NCBI GenBank assembly: GCA_963556255.1
Contig: OY744605.1
Location: 34,551,603-34,615,602, forward strand
Length of the DNA stretch: 64,000 nucleotides
Source: Allolobophora icterica
Taxonomy: Eukaryota > Annelida > Clitellata > Crassiclitellata > Lumbricidae
Reading direction: 5' to 3'
The position numbers and the translations under genes are program-made. The notes beneath the pieces are model-generated. The model was not told the DNA's origin, ran no database searches, and was given only the letters and a program-made list of their open reading frames with translations. This document shows, piece after piece, positions 44,501 to 57,188 of this stretch; the stretch's first letter is position 1, and each line of letters starts with the position of its first letter.

Positions 44501-46890
44501 TTGATCCTTTGAGGATCTTTGCGTGAAATTTTTAGGGTATGACCCAGTTTCTACTGAAATGTTTTAACCGTAAGAAACCCAACGCTGAAGTGTTGTTATT
44601 TGCCTATCGAGGATTGTACGGTTGTGTATTTTTGCGTAAACGCTTCGTCTGCGTCGTGGCTCTTCCTGCGCCAGGGGTCGATAAAAATCGTGGTCCTGCC
44701 CGCGGGTCTAGGTTTAAGGATAACCCGTAACCGGATGCAGTTTAACGTCTTGTCCAGGACAATGGGCTGTATGGGGGTGAAGACGCACTACTTCAAGCTG
44801 GCTTATACTGAGCCGTGTTGAACCTGTCAAAGTGCCCTTGTAACGCCATGTGTCGTGTTACGGCGCTGTAGAAATCGTCATATTCATCGTCGTCATCATC
44901 ATCATCGTCGTCGTCGTCGTCGTCATCATCATCATCATAAGTAATCTAGCAGGGTAACTTCATCTAGATTTAAATACCTAACATCGTCCGAGTGTCCGAG
45001 AAATTCATCAGAAATCGTCAGAAAATTTATTAAAAGAAACTTAAAAGAAACTTATCTTTTTTCATGAGAGTCGGTCACTTGGTTAACCTTGGGCGCTCCT
45101 GTCTGGAATTGCGATTCTTCGAGTGAAGATCTTCATTCTTCCATCGGTTGACGGCATCGGAGGTGTCGGTAGAAACATTGCTGCCAGGACGGACGGTGCC
45201 AAAACTGCCGGAGTTCTCTGGCCTGTGCAATTTATCGACGTGATGATGTTGCATGCGTCTGTAGGCCTGCAGCGCCTTAACGCTCTAGTGCCCAAGGTAA
45301 TCTTTGGTACACGAATGCCCAAGATTGGGTCCAGGCGAACCCCATGGGGTGTTTTCATTGTAATGTCTGGTGAAGGGATTGGAATATTGTAACGGGTTTT
45401 GGCGTAGGCCTTTAGTGCTACAATGTCAGTTATTCTAACTGTTCTACAATTTTATTAAATTTATTTATTTGGACTTTAGTACACTTTTGTACTGTTTGTA
45501 ATTTCCAGATTTTTCACAGGTATTCGGATCTAGCTTTGGCATATATATATTCTATAACCTCGAATGGGCAGCAGACACTACAGTAGATCAAACTGCATAA
45601 CGCACAGCGTTGAATTCGCCGTTACATAATATGCGTTGCCCAATTTATTTGTGGGCTGGTAACCATGTGCCTGTATGACCATCAGCCGTACTCAGCATCT
45701 TCCAAACGGCCTGACTAATTCATCAGAAATCAGGCTATCGGATACGTCGCAAACCTTAAAAAAACTCAAACTAACCCAGCTGCCTCCACGAGAGTCGGTC
45801 AACTGGATCGTCTTGATCGCTTCTGTCTCGAATTGTTATCCTTCGAAGCAAGAGGTTCATTCTGCGATGAATTAAACATTATTGCCTTTTGACAGTACAA
45901 CACAGCAAAGACGGATTTTGGGTCTTCAGTTACAAAATATCGTGAATCGCGAATAGAAATTAACCATACGTTTTGCTACCAAGTGGCAGAACAAAATACA
46001 GCTACATAAATCGTCCCATATCTAATCTATAGCTGCTAGCAGCTAGCAGCTGCGTCGGATACGGTCAGACGACGCATCTGTCGGTCAGCGCTGCAGTGAC
46101 CATCATGCACTCGGTCTTCTTAACGCGTCTGGATTATAGAAATTCAGTCCTTGCGGGAGCCCTCCCAGGATTCCGTTTTTGTCCGAATCCGAAATGTTCG
46201 ACTGTCGTTTCTGCAGCTCATTATAATAATAAAAATAATAATAATAATATTAATAATAATTATAATAATAATAATATTCATATAATATATTAGTAATAAT
46301 TATAATCTTTATTATTTCAAACCGACAGACGCACTAAGATTACATTGAAACATGAAAGTACAATCAATATCTTAATTAAGCACACGGTTTGGCATCCATG
46401 CAAGGCGCCGCCCTAGAGGGGGGTTACGGGATTCGATCCGCGTACCTTATGCTCTCCGGGCCATGAGTGTTACCACTACTCTATCCCCTCCCTATATACT
46501 TGATGATCTTACACTAATTGTGCATATTACATTACATTATCGTGGCAGGGCCCCATTCACGCCCTGGCCCTGTGTCACCCATCCATTTTACTTGGTGACT
46601 CCATTGGGTCATTTCACTGAAAATGTCGAAATGCTGGCGCAACAAAAACTGGTTCCAGAGTTCGACACTTAACCTTCATAATGATATGACAAATTTGTGA
46701 TGTTTGCACGGCATTCCTACAACTTTGACTTACAGAATATAGGAAAACATTATTGAAGTACAGTACGGCTTGGTCTAAGTCCTTCTACTGTTGTCGAAGT
46801 AACAAAGGTGACGCTTCGGAAATCCCGATTTCAAAGGCGTAAAAAAGTTCGAAAATTTTTAGATGGCTTTAAAATACAGCCACGTTGTGA
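44501..46890. other. Spacer of unit 1
   Basis: Contains a CAT/CGT microsatellite (44880-44938), open frames on both strands at 45083-45392 that recur in units 2 and 3 but match no family I know, and a SINE at its right end. The recurrence reflects recent duplication, not evidence of selection. Confidence 0.5.
46225..46492 (-). mobile_element. tRNA-derived SINE (family C), unit 1
   Basis: Minus-strand head GGGGATAGAGTAGTGGTAAC (box A) and GGATCGAATCC (box B, complement of 46429-46439). The body ends CTTAATTAAG ... GAAATAATAAAG and an ATT-rich tail (46225-46290). Confidence 0.75.
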
Positions 46891-48140
46891 ATGACCGTGC
46901 TCGGCCGTCATCGATCAGCGCCATCGCCTTGTGATCCCTCCTTTACTACATCCGACTTCTCGAACTACTTCGTCGCTAAAGTCCCCGAAGCGGTTCGCAA
47001 TGACACCGCTGGTTCTCCTCCGCCTGACTTTCCTCCTACCGACCATGGGCTCTCAGTTCTTCACGAGATATCCAGTCTCGAGTTGCGCAGCATCGTCTTG
47101 GCTTCTGCAGCGAAATCCTGCGAGCTCGACCCCTTCACCCTTTCCTGCTCCAGGATTACATCGATGTCTTTCTCCCTTTTCTGACCCTACTATGCAACTC
47201 CTCGTCCGAGACGGTACTCTTCCAGCTTCGCAGAAGAGGTCGATCGTCACTCCTGTCCTCAAGCAAGCCGGTCTCGACTCTTCGGACTCTGCACACTTTA
47301 GGCCCATTGCGAATGTCTCATTCATTTCCAAAATCATTGAGAAATTAGTCGGTCAGCAATTATTGGCTTACCTTGGTGCTAATAACTCACTTCCTGTCTA
47401 TTATTCTGGCTTCCGCAAAGGTCACTATACGGAAACCCTTCTCCTTCGCCTTCTCTCTGATTTCTATGGCGCCATTGTTCGCTCCCAAGTCCCCTTCTTG
47501 CACTCTTCGATGTCAGCGCTGCCTTTGACTCGGTCGACAATGCCGTCCTCCTCAATCGCTTGTCTGTATCCTTCGGTCTATCTGAAAAGCCCCTTGAGTG
47601 GCAAGCTTCCTACCTTTCTGACCGCTCCTCATTACTTGCTTACTGTTCTACCATGTCCCTCTGAACCCCAGTCCGTTTTCGCCTACCTCAGGGATCCGTC
47701 TTAGGCCCCCTTCTCTATATTATCTTCACCTCTGATCTCAGTCGTTTCCTTGCCACCTGCTCTTTGTCTAGCCAGTTAAATGCTGACGACATACAGGCTT
47801 ACACCCACTGCTTTACCTCTGACGCCGCTGCTGCAGTCCGCCTCATGTGCCATTCCACTGACCCTAACTGCCTGGATGTCTTCCAACCGCCTTCGCCTGT
47901 ATCCCTCTAAGACTCAATACATGTGGCTGGGCACCCCTAGGGAGCTCGCTAAGATTGATCACGCTAGTCTTAACTCTGAGTTCCTGCATATTGTCTTTTC
48001 TACCTCCGTCAGAGATCTTGGCGTCATCTTGGATTCAGAACTCGCCCTCTCTCCGCATATCTCGCAGCTGAGCCGCGCTTGCTACTTTCAACTGCGACAG
48101 CTTCACGCTGTTTCCCGCTCTCTTTTCCCCAATCTGCTGC
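46891..48140 (+). mobile_element. LINE A copy 2, inverted relative to copies 1 and 3
   Basis: Frames encode LGRHRSA, then LRSIVLASAAKSCELDP, RPIANVSFISKIIEKLVGQQ, and RDLGVILDSELALSPHISQL. These are the pre-RT, RT and thumb segments of a CR1/L2-like LINE. Several frameshifts, one of them in the YADD region (LNADDIQAY). The 3' end stops at AATCTGCTGCT where the minus-strand LINE begins tail-to-tail. Confidence 0.85.
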
Positions 48141-48143
48141 TTA

Positions 48144-51000
48144 GAGCAGAGAAGAAAGGGGTGGATGAGTTTCGAGGAAGAGACCGAGGCTCAGGAGGAA
48201 GCCCATTCCAAATTGTGGGTCCAACCACGGAGAAAGCGCGCTGCTGCATAATAGCGGTGCGTGCGAAAGAAACAGAGAGGTCACCACGGGCGGTAGAGCG
48301 AAGAGAGCGGTGACCAGGTGGAACAGAGGCACGAGATCAGAGCTCACGCAGATAGAAGGGAGCACAGCCAAGCTGACATTTCCAGACAATGGAGGCAACG
48401 CGGTAGACAATGCGTTGCGAGAGTGGTTACCGCATGTATTCAGAGACATGGCCAAATTTAGGAATGCGCCCAATCAAGCGCGCAGCGGAACGCAGTACGG
48501 GTTCGAGGCAGTTCAGTCGAGTGAGAGGAAGCCCAATATAGAGGAACCGGCAGTAGTCAAGCCGACAGGTAATCAATCAATCAATCAATCAATCCGTTTA
48601 TTATAACACAACTTGCAAGACATAGTTTACAGGCAGGTATTTTTAACAGGTAGTGTCATAAATGGAGACCCCAAAGGGACAAGTCCCGCTAACAGGGGCA
48701 CCCAGGAAATGATCACTAGCATGACGGACGATTAACATTCAAAGTGTTCGATTTATTTATTCTTAACTAACGCCTAAACCAAATTCAATAACAGCAAAGT
48801 AAATGCATAACTCAAGTTATAGTTAAGTACATATTCAAGTAGCACATTTTTATGACCTTTGATTTATGATATAAGACCTTAACAATTGTTTAAAACGACC
48901 AATAGGCTGTACCGAAGTAATCACCACAGGTAAAACATTCCATAGCATAGGGCCATGACATTTAATGGAAAACCTCTTAGCATTGATCCGTGCAAATTCA
49001 GGACGATACATATTAGCATTACGTGTCTGATGAGAATGAATGGAAGCTCCCATCTTAAAGTAGCAGTTAAAGGACAGGGGCAACATGTTATACTGATACC
49101 TATACATAAACAGGCAAGTTTGAAACATATTTATTTGGCTTACTGTTAAGATTTGATAATCCTTAAATGTTTGTTTGGAGCTAACACTCCAACGGATGTG
49201 AAACACGGTAGGCTACGTATGGCAGTTTTTTGTAGTGTAATTAGCGGGTGTAGGACAGTTGTATAATTTGCCCCCCAGTTAATGTTGCAGTATGAAATAT
49301 AAGGAAAGATAAGTGTGTAGTACAAACTTAATAGATAGTTCGAGGGCAGACAATGTCTAATTCGTTTTAGAATTCCTATATTTCTTGCCATTTTCTTTGC
49401 TATTTGTAAAATATGTTGTTTCCAGCTTAGGCAGGAATCAATAGTTGTACCTAAAAACCTAGTTGATGTTACCTGGTCAATAGGAGAGTCATCAATAAGA
49501 ATAGATAAGTTAGTGGGAGGCAGGGGTTTACGTTTAGAATGGAATATAATAAAATTTGTCTTCTTAAGGTTTAGAGAGAGCTTATTTGCTTTAAACCAGT
49601 TTGCTATTAATACCAATTCACAATTTGCTCTGGAGAATAAGTTAGTAATGGATTTGTCGAAAGCACGAGCGAGAGTAGCAGCAGATTGGGGGAAAGCGAG
49701 CGGGAAACAACGCGAAGAAGTCGTAGCTGAAAGTAGCAAGCGCGGCTCAGCTGCAAGATATGCGGAGAGAGGTGAGTTCTGAATCCAAGATGACGCCAAG
49801 ATCTCTGACGGAGGTAGAAAAGACGATATGTGGGCACTCAGAGGTAAAACCAGCATAATCAATCGTAGCAAGCTGCCCAGGGGTGCCCAGCCACATGTAT
49901 TGAGTCTTAGAGGGATTCAAGCTAAGGCGGTTGGAAGACATCCAGGTAGTCAAAGAGTCAGTGGAATGGCACATGAGGCGGACTGCAGCAGCGGCGTCAG
50001 AGGGAAAGCAGTTAGTGTAAGCCTGTATGTCGTCAGCATATAAATGGTTGGACAAAGAGCAGGTGGCAAGAAGACGACTGAGATCAGAGGTGAAGATAAT
50101 ACAGAGGAGGTGGCCCAAGACTGATCCCTGAGAAAGGCCAAAACGGACTGGGATCCAGAGGGACCTGGTAGAACAGTAAACAACCAAGGTAGGATGCTTG
50201 CCACTCAAGGGGCTTTTCAGATAGACAGAAGGATACAGACAAGCGTTTGAGGAGGATGGCATTGTCGATCGAGTCAAAGGCAGCGCTGACATCGAAGAGT
50301 GCAAGAAGGGAGACTTGGGAACGATCTATGGCGCCATAAAAATCAGAGACGAGGCGAATGAGAAGAGTTTCCGTAGAGTGACCTTTGCGGAAGCCAGATT
50401 AATAGACATGAAGTAAGTTATTAGCATCAAGGTAAGTCAATAATTGCTGAGCAACTAATTTCTCAATGATTTTGGAAATAAATGAGACGTTCGCAATGGG
50501 CCTGAAGTGTGCAGGGTCCGAAGAGTCGAGACCGGCTTGCTTAAGGATAGGAGTGACGATCGACCTTTTCTGCGAAGCTGGAAGAGTACCGTGACGGAGC
50601 GAGGAGTTGCAGAGGAGGGTAAGGAAGGGGAGAAGGACATCGATGTAATCCTGGAGAGAGAAAGGAAGAACTGGTCAAGTTTGTAGGATTTCGCTGCAGA
50701 AGCAAAGATGATGCTCCGCAGCTCGAGACTGGAGACCTCGTGAAGAACTGAGAGCCGATGATCGGTAGGAGGAAAGTCAGAGCGAGGAGAACCAGCAGTG
50801 TCATTGCGAACCGATTCGGGGACTTTAGCAGCGAAGTAGTTCGAGAAGTCGGATGCAGTAAAGAATAGATCACAAGGCGATTGTGCTGATCGATGACGGC
50901 CGAGCAGGTCGTTGAAAATCGAAAAGAGACGCCGTGGGTCGGTGCCGTTGGATGATAATATCTTCAAACAGCATTCTAGTATTACTTAGTTGCTCGTTAA
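48144..51000 (-). mobile_element. LINE A copy 3, split by LINE B
   Basis: Minus strand: RT frame 49747-50304 with YADDIQAYTNC and WMSSNRLSLNPSKTQYMWLG, pre-RT frame 50455-50967. After the nested insertion follows the C-terminal region (LDYCRFLYIGLPLTRL in the homologous unit; GPT.WN.LP near 48200). Frameshifts and stops make it inactive. Confidence 0.85.
48572..49658 (-). mobile_element. LINE B, 5'-truncated, nested in LINE A
   Basis: Minus-strand frame 49146 to ~49650 encodes ANWFKANKLSLNLKKTNFI, then RFLGTTIDSCLSWKQHI and LYYTLIFPYISYCNINWG, the post-YADD region of a CR1/Daphne-type RT. A second frame at 48850-49206 follows. The 3' end carries ATAATAAACG and GATT repeats (48572-48593). Unit 2 shows the empty site (AGGTAATGAAAGC at ~55190). 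Confidence 0.85.
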
Positions 51001-51426
51001 AGACTGTATGGAAACTGTCAGAAAAAAATAGTTGATCCTTTGAGGATCTTTGCGTGATTTTCAGGGAAATGACCCAGTTTCTACTGAAATTTTTTAACCG
51101 TAAGAAACCCAACGCTGAAGTGTTGTTATTTGCCTATCGAGGATTGTACGGTTGTGTATTTTTGCGTTAACGCTTGGGCTGCGTCGTGGCTCTTCCTGCG
51201 CCAGGGGTCGATAAAAATCGTGGTCCTGCCCGCGGGTCTAGGTTTAAGGATAACCCGTAACCGGATGCAGTTTAACGTCTTGCCCAGGACAATGGGCTGT
51301 ATGGGGGTGAAGACGCACTACTTCAAGCTGGCTTATACTGAGCCGTGTTGAACCTGTCAAAGTGCCCTTGTAACGCCATGTGTCGTGTTACGGCGCTGTA
51401 GAAATCGTCGTATTCATCGTCGTCAT

Positions 51427-51432
51427 CATCTT

Positions 51433-51495
<63 letters not shown>
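51427..51495. repeat. (CAT)n microsatellite, unit 2
   Basis: Pure ATC/CAT triplets; the corresponding sites are 44880-44938 (mixed with CGT) and 57118-57187. Poly-His frames here are artefacts. Confidence 0.95.
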
Positions 51496-52807
51496 AAGCA
51501 ATCTAGCAGGGTAACTTCATCTAGATTTAAATACCTAACATCGTCCGAGTGTCCGAGAAATTCATCAGAAATCGTCAGAAAATTTCTTAAAAGAAACTTA
51601 AAAGAAACTTATCTTTTTTCATGAGAGTCTGTCACTTGGTTAGCCTTGGGCGCTCCTGTCTGGAATTGCGATTCTTCGAGTGAAGATCTTCATTCTTCCA
51701 TCGGTTGACGGCATCGGAGGTGTCGGTAGAAACATTGCTGCCAGGACGGACGGTGCCAAAACTGCCGGAGTTCTCTGGCCTGTGCAATTTATCGACATGA
51801 TGATGTTGCATGCGTCTGTAGGCCTGCAGCGCCTCAACCCTCGAGTGCCCAAGGTAATCTTTGGTACACGAATGCCCAAGATGGGGTCCAGGCGAACCCC
51901 ATGGGGTGTTTTCATTGTAATATCTGGTGAAGGGATTGGAATATTGTAACGGGTTTTGGCGTAGGCCTTTAGTGCTACAATGTCAGTTATTCTAACTGTT
52001 CTACACAATGTCAGTTATTCTAACTGTTCTACAATTTTATTAAATTTATATATTTGGACTAAATAGTACACTTTTGTACTGTTTTGCAATTTCGGGACTC
52101 TTCACAGGTATTCAATTGTACGGATCTAGCTTTGGCCTCTATAACCTCGAATAGGCAGCAGACACTACAGTAGATCAAACTGCATAACACACAGCGTTGA
52201 ATTCGCCGTTACACAATATGCGTTGCCCAATTTATTTGTGGGCTGGTAACCATGTGCCTGTATGACCATCAGCCGTACTCAGCATCTTCCAAACGGCCTG
52301 ACTAATTCATCAGAAATCAGGCTATCGGATACGTCGCAAACCTTAAAAAAACTCAAACTAACCCAGCTGCCTCCACGAGAGTCGGTCAACTGGATCGTCT
52401 TGATCGCTTCTGTCTCGAATTGTTATCCTTCGAAGGGATAGGTTCATTCTGCGATGAATTAAACATTATTGCCTTTTGACAGTACAACACAGCAAAGACG
52501 GATTTTGGGTCTTCAGTTACAAAATATCGTGAATCCCGAATAGAAATTAACCATACGTTTTGCTACCAAGTGGCAGAACAAAATACAGCTACATAAATCG
52601 TCCCATATCTAATCTATAGCTGCTAGCAGCTAGCAGCTGCGTCGGATACGGTCAGACGACGCATCTGTCGGTCAGCGCTGCAGTGACCATCATGCACTCG
52701 GTCATCTTAACGCGTCTGGATTATAGAAATTCAGTCCTTCCGGGAGCCCTCCCAGGATTCCGTTTGTGTCCGAATCCGAAATGTTCGACTGTCGTTTGTG
52801 CAGCTCA

Positions 52808-52810
52808 TTA

Positions 52811-52883
<73 letters not shown>

Positions 52884-53115
52884 TATTATTATTATTATAT
52901 TCATAGAATATATTAGTAATAATTATAATCTTTATTATTTCAAGCCGACAGACGCAGTAAGATTACATTGAAACATGAAACTACAATCAATATCTTAATT
53001 AAGCACACGGTTTGACAGCCATGCAAGGCGCCGCCCTAGAGGGGGGTTACGGGATTCGATCCGCGTACCTTATGCTCTCCGGGCCATGAGTGTTACCACT
53101 ACTCTATCCCCTCCC
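52808..53115 (-). mobile_element. tRNA-derived SINE (family C), unit 2
   Basis: As in unit 1, with the AAT tail expanded to ~85 bp (52810-52900). Confidence 0.75.
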
Positions 53116-53513
53116 TATATACTTGATGATCTTACACTAATTGTGCATATTACATTACATTATCGTGGCAGGGCCCCATTCACGCCCTGGCCCTGTGTCA
53201 CCCATCCATTTTACTTGGTGACTCCATTGGGTCATTTCACTGAAAATGTCGAAATGCTGGCGCAACAAAAACTGGTTCCAGAGTTCGACACTTAACCTTC
53301 ATAATGATATGACAAATTTGTGATGTTTGCACGGCATTCCTACAACTTTGACTTACAGAATATAGGAAAACATTATTGAAGTACAGTACGGCTTGGTCTA
53401 AGTCCTTCTACTGTTGTCGAAGTAACAAAGGTGACGCTTCGGAAATCCCGATTTCAAAGGCGTAAAAAAGTTCGAAAATTTTTAGATGGCTTTAAAATAC
53501 AGCCACGTTGTGA

Positions 53514-54770
53514 ATGACCGTGCTCGGCCGTCATCGATCAGCGCCATCGCCTTGTGATCCCTCCTTTACTACATCCGACTTCTCGAACTACTTCGTCGCT
53601 AAAGTCCCCGAAGCGGTTCGCAATGACACCGCTGGTTCTCCTCCGCCTGACTTTCCTCCTACCGACCATGGGCTCTCAGTTCTTCACGAGATATCCAGTC
53701 TCGAGTTGCGCAGCATCGTCTTGGCTTCTGCAGCGAAATCCTGCGAGCTCGACCCCTTCACCCTTTCCTGCTCCAGGATTACATCGATGTCTTTCTCCCT
53801 TTTCTGACCCTACTATGCAACTCCTCGTCCGAGACGGTACTCTTCCAGCTTCGCAGAAGAGGTCGATCGTCACTCCTATCCTCAAGCAAGCCGGTCTCGA
53901 CTCTTCGGACTCTGCACACTTTAGGCCCATTGCGAATGTCTCATTCATTTCTAACATCATTGAGAAATCAGTTGGTCAGCAATTATTGGCTTACTTTGGT
54001 GCCTATAACTTACTTCCTGTCTATTATTCCGGCTTCCGCAAAGGTCACTATACGGAAATCATTCTCCTTCGCCTTCTCTTTGATTTCTATGGCGCCATTG
54101 TTCGCTCCCAAGTCCCCTTCTTGCACTCTTCGATGTCAGCGCTGCCTTTGACTCGGTCGACAATGCCGTCCTCCTCAATCGCTTGTCTGTATCCTTCGGT
54201 CTATCTGAAAAGCCCCTTGAGTGGCAAGCTTCCTACCTTTCTGACCGCTCCTCATTACTTGCTTACTGTTCTACCATGTCCCTCTGAACCCCAGTCCGTT
54301 TTCGCCTACCTCAGGGATCCGTCTTAGGCCCCTTTCTCTATATTATCTTCACCTCTGATCTCAGTCGTTTCCTTGCCACCTGCTCTTTGTCTAGCCAGTT
54401 AAATGCTGACGACATACAGGCTTAAACCCACTGCTTTCCCTCTGACGCCGCTGCTGCAGTCCGCCTCATGTGCCATTCCACTGACCCTAACTGCCTGGAT
54501 GTCTTCCAACCGCCTTCGCCTGTATCCCTCTAAGACTCAATACATGTGGCTGGGCACCCTTAGGCAGTTCGCTAAGATTGATCACGTTAGTCTTAACTCT
54601 GAGTTCCTGCATATTGTCTTTTCTACCTCCGTCAGAGATCTTGGCGTCATCTTGGATTCAGAACTCGCCCTCTCTCCGCATATCTCGCAGCTGAGCCGCG
54701 CTTGCTACTTTCAACTGCGACAGCTTCGCGCTGTTTCCCGCTCTCTTTTCCCAATCTGCTGCTTAGAGCA
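53514..54770 (+). mobile_element. LINE A copy 4 (plus strand, unit 2)
   Basis: Near-identical to 46891-48140, with the same truncation and tail-to-tail junction. The long open frame 54403-55395 is a chance fusion of LINE plus-strand sequence with the antisense of the adjoining LINE. Confidence 0.85.
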
Positions 54771-54773
54771 GAG

Positions 54774-56690
54774 AAGAAAGGGGTGGATGAGTTTCGAGGA
54801 AGAGACCGAGGCTCAGGAGGAAGCCCATTCCAAATTGTGGGTCCAACCACGGAGAAAGCGCGCTGTTGTGCATAATAGCGGTGCGTGCGAAAGAAACAGA
54901 GAGGTCACCACGGGCGGTAGAGCGAAGAGAGCGGTGACCAGGTGGAACAGAGGCACGAGATCAGAGCTCACGCAGATAGAAGGAAGCACAGCCAAGCTGA
55001 CATTTCCAGACAATGGAGGCAACGCGGTAGACAATGCGTTGCGAGAGTGGTTACCGCATGTATTCAGAGACATGGCCAAATTTAGGAATGCGCCCAATCA
55101 AGCGCGCAGCGGAACGCAGTACGGGTTCGAGGCAGTTCAGTCGAGTGAGAGGAAGCCCAATATAGAGGAAGCGGCAGTAGTCAAGTCGACAGGTAATGAA
55201 AGCACGAGCGAGAGGAATGCGCCCAATCAAGCGCGCAGCGGAACGCAGTACGGGTTCGAGGCAGTTCAGTCGAGTGAGAGGAAGCCCAATATAGAGGAAG
55301 CGGCAGTAGTCAAGTCGACAGGTAATGAAAGCACGAGCGAGAGTAGCAGCAGATTGGGGGGAAAGCGAGCGGGAAACAACGCGAAGCTGTCGTAGCTGAA
55401 AGTAGCAAGTGTGGCTCAGCTGCAAGATATGCGGAGAGAGGTGAGTTCTGAATCCAAGATGACGCCAAAATCTCTGACGGAGGTAGAAAAGACGATATGT
55501 GGGCACTCAGAGGTAAAACCAGCATAATCAATGGTAGCAAGCTGCCTAGGGGTGCCCAGCCACATGTATTGAGTCTTAGAGGGATTCAAGCTAAGGCGGT
55601 TGGAACTTGGAAGACATCCAGGTAGTCAAAGAGTCAGTGGAATGGCACATGAGGCGGACTGCAGCAGCGGCGTCAGAGGGAAAGCAGTTAGTGTAAGCCT
55701 GTATGTCGTCAGCATATAAATGGTTGGACAAAGAGCAGGTGGCAAGAAGACGACTGAGATCAGAGGTGATGATAATACAGAGGAGGTGGCCCAAGACTGA
55801 TCCCTGAGAAAGGCCAAAACGGACTGGGATCCAGAGGGACCTGGTAGAACAGTAAACAACCAATGAGGACCTGTCAGCAAGGTAGGATGCTTGCCACTCA
55901 AGGGGCTTTTCAGATAGACAGAAGGATACTTAACAAGCGTTTGAGGAGGATGGCATGGTCGATCGAGTCAAAGGCAGCGCTGACATCGAAGAGTGCAAGA
56001 AGGGAGACTTGGGAACGATCTATGGCGCCATAAAAATCAGAGAGGAGGCGAATGAGAAGAGTTTCCGTAGAGTGACCTTTGCGGAAGCCAGATTAATAGA
56101 CAGGAAAGTAAGTTATTAGCATCAAGTCAATAATTGCTGAGCAGCTAATTTCTCAATGATTTTAGAAATAAATGAGACGTTCGCAATGGGCCTGAAGTGT
56201 GCAGGGTCCGAAGAGTCGAGACCGGCTTGCTTAAGGATAGGAGTGACGATCGACCTTTTCTGCGAAGCTGGAAGAGTACCGTGACGGAGCGAGGAGTTGC
56301 AGAGGAGGGTAAGGAAGGGGAGAAGGACATCGATGTAATCCTGGAGAGAGAAAGGAAGAACTGGTCAAGTTTGTAGGATTTCGCTGCAGAAGCAAAGATG
56401 ATGCTCCGCAGCTCGAGACTGGAGACCTCGTGAAGAACTGAGAGCCGATGATCGGTAGGAGGAAAGTCAGAGCGAGGAGAACCAGCAGTGTCATTGCGAA
56501 CCGATTCGGGGACTTTAGCAGCGAAGTAGTTCGAGAAGTCGGATGCAGTAAAGAATAGATCACAAGGCGATTGTGCTGATCGATGACGGCCGAGCAGGTC
56601 GTTGAAAATCGAAAAGAGACGCCGTGGGTCGGTGCCGTTGGATGATAATATCTTCAAACAGCATTCTAGTATTACTTAGTTGCTCGTTAA
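54774..56690 (-). mobile_element. LINE A copy 5 (minus strand, unit 2/3 boundary)
   Basis: Uninterrupted minus LINE. Pre-RT frame 56145-56657, RT 55591-55863 with YADDIQAYTNC, and the C-terminal frame 55051-55506, in which LDYCRFLYIGLPLTRLNC occurs twice because of a 129-bp duplication. The end carries GPTIWNGLPPEPRSL near 54840. Confidence 0.85.
55084..55341. repeat. 129-bp tandem duplication inside LINE A
   Basis: AGGAATGCGCCCAATCAAGC at 55084 recurs at 55213; the two copies are almost identical and keep the LINE frame. Confidence 0.9.
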
Positions 56691-57120
56691 AGACTGTATG
56701 GAAACTGTCAGAAAAAAATAGTTGATCCTTTGAGGATCTTTGCGTGATTTTCAGGGAAATGACCCAGTTTCTACTGAAATTTTTTAACCGTAAGAAACCC
56801 AACGCTGAAGTGTTGTTATTTGCCTATCGAGGATTGTACGGTTGTGTATTTTTGCGTTAACGCTTGGGCTGCGTCGTGGCTCTTCCTGCGCCAGGGGTCG
56901 ATAAAAATCGTGGTCCTGCCCGCGGGTCTAGGTTTAAGGATAACCCGTAACCGGATGCAGTTTAACGTCTTGCCCAGGACAATGGGCTGTATGGGGGTGA
57001 AGACGCACTACTTCAAGCTGGCTTATACTGAGCCGTGTTGAACCTGTCAAAGTGCCCTTGTAACGCCATGTGTCGTGTTACGGCGCTGTAGAAATCGTCG
57101 TATTCATCGTCGTCATCATC

Positions 57121-57188
<68 letters not shown>

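Larger units (their letters stand above)
43198..49742. repeat. Tandem block, unit 1 (6.5 kb)
   Basis: First of two and a half head-to-tail units. Anchor words recur: GGCTCAGCTGCAAGATATG at 43198, 49743 and 55413, and TCTTCAAACAGCATTC at 44431, 50961 and 56651. Order: LINE A on minus (3'-truncated at the block edge), ~2.4-kb spacer, LINE A on plus, then the 3' part of the next minus LINE A, here containing a nested LINE B. Confidence 0.93.
50961..53513. other. Spacer of unit 2
   Basis: Same content as the unit 1 spacer. It includes a longer (CAT)n at 51427-51495 and unassigned frames at 51640-52008 (-) and 51680-51949 (+). Confidence 0.5.
49743..55412. repeat. Tandem block, unit 2 (5.7 kb)
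   Basis: Near-identical to unit 1 but without the nested LINE B. It has a longer AAT tail in its SINE and an extra 129-bp internal duplication at 55084-55341. Confidence 0.93.

Noticed and set aside
46405..46492. Functional tRNA gene (also at 33960-34020, 12717-12783, 42775-42850)
   Set aside because: Box A and box B are present, but acceptor stems do not pair, and the sequences continue into SINE bodies and repeat tails.
51385..51624. Poly-His ORF (also at 57075-57317)
   Set aside because: It is produced by the CAT microsatellite; unit 1 lacks the frame, and the flanks show no coding signal.
54403..55395. 330-codon plus-strand ORF
   Set aside because: The first part is LINE A thumb sequence. 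The rest is the antisense of the abutting minus-strand LINE A, including its 129-bp duplication. It is a chance fusion.
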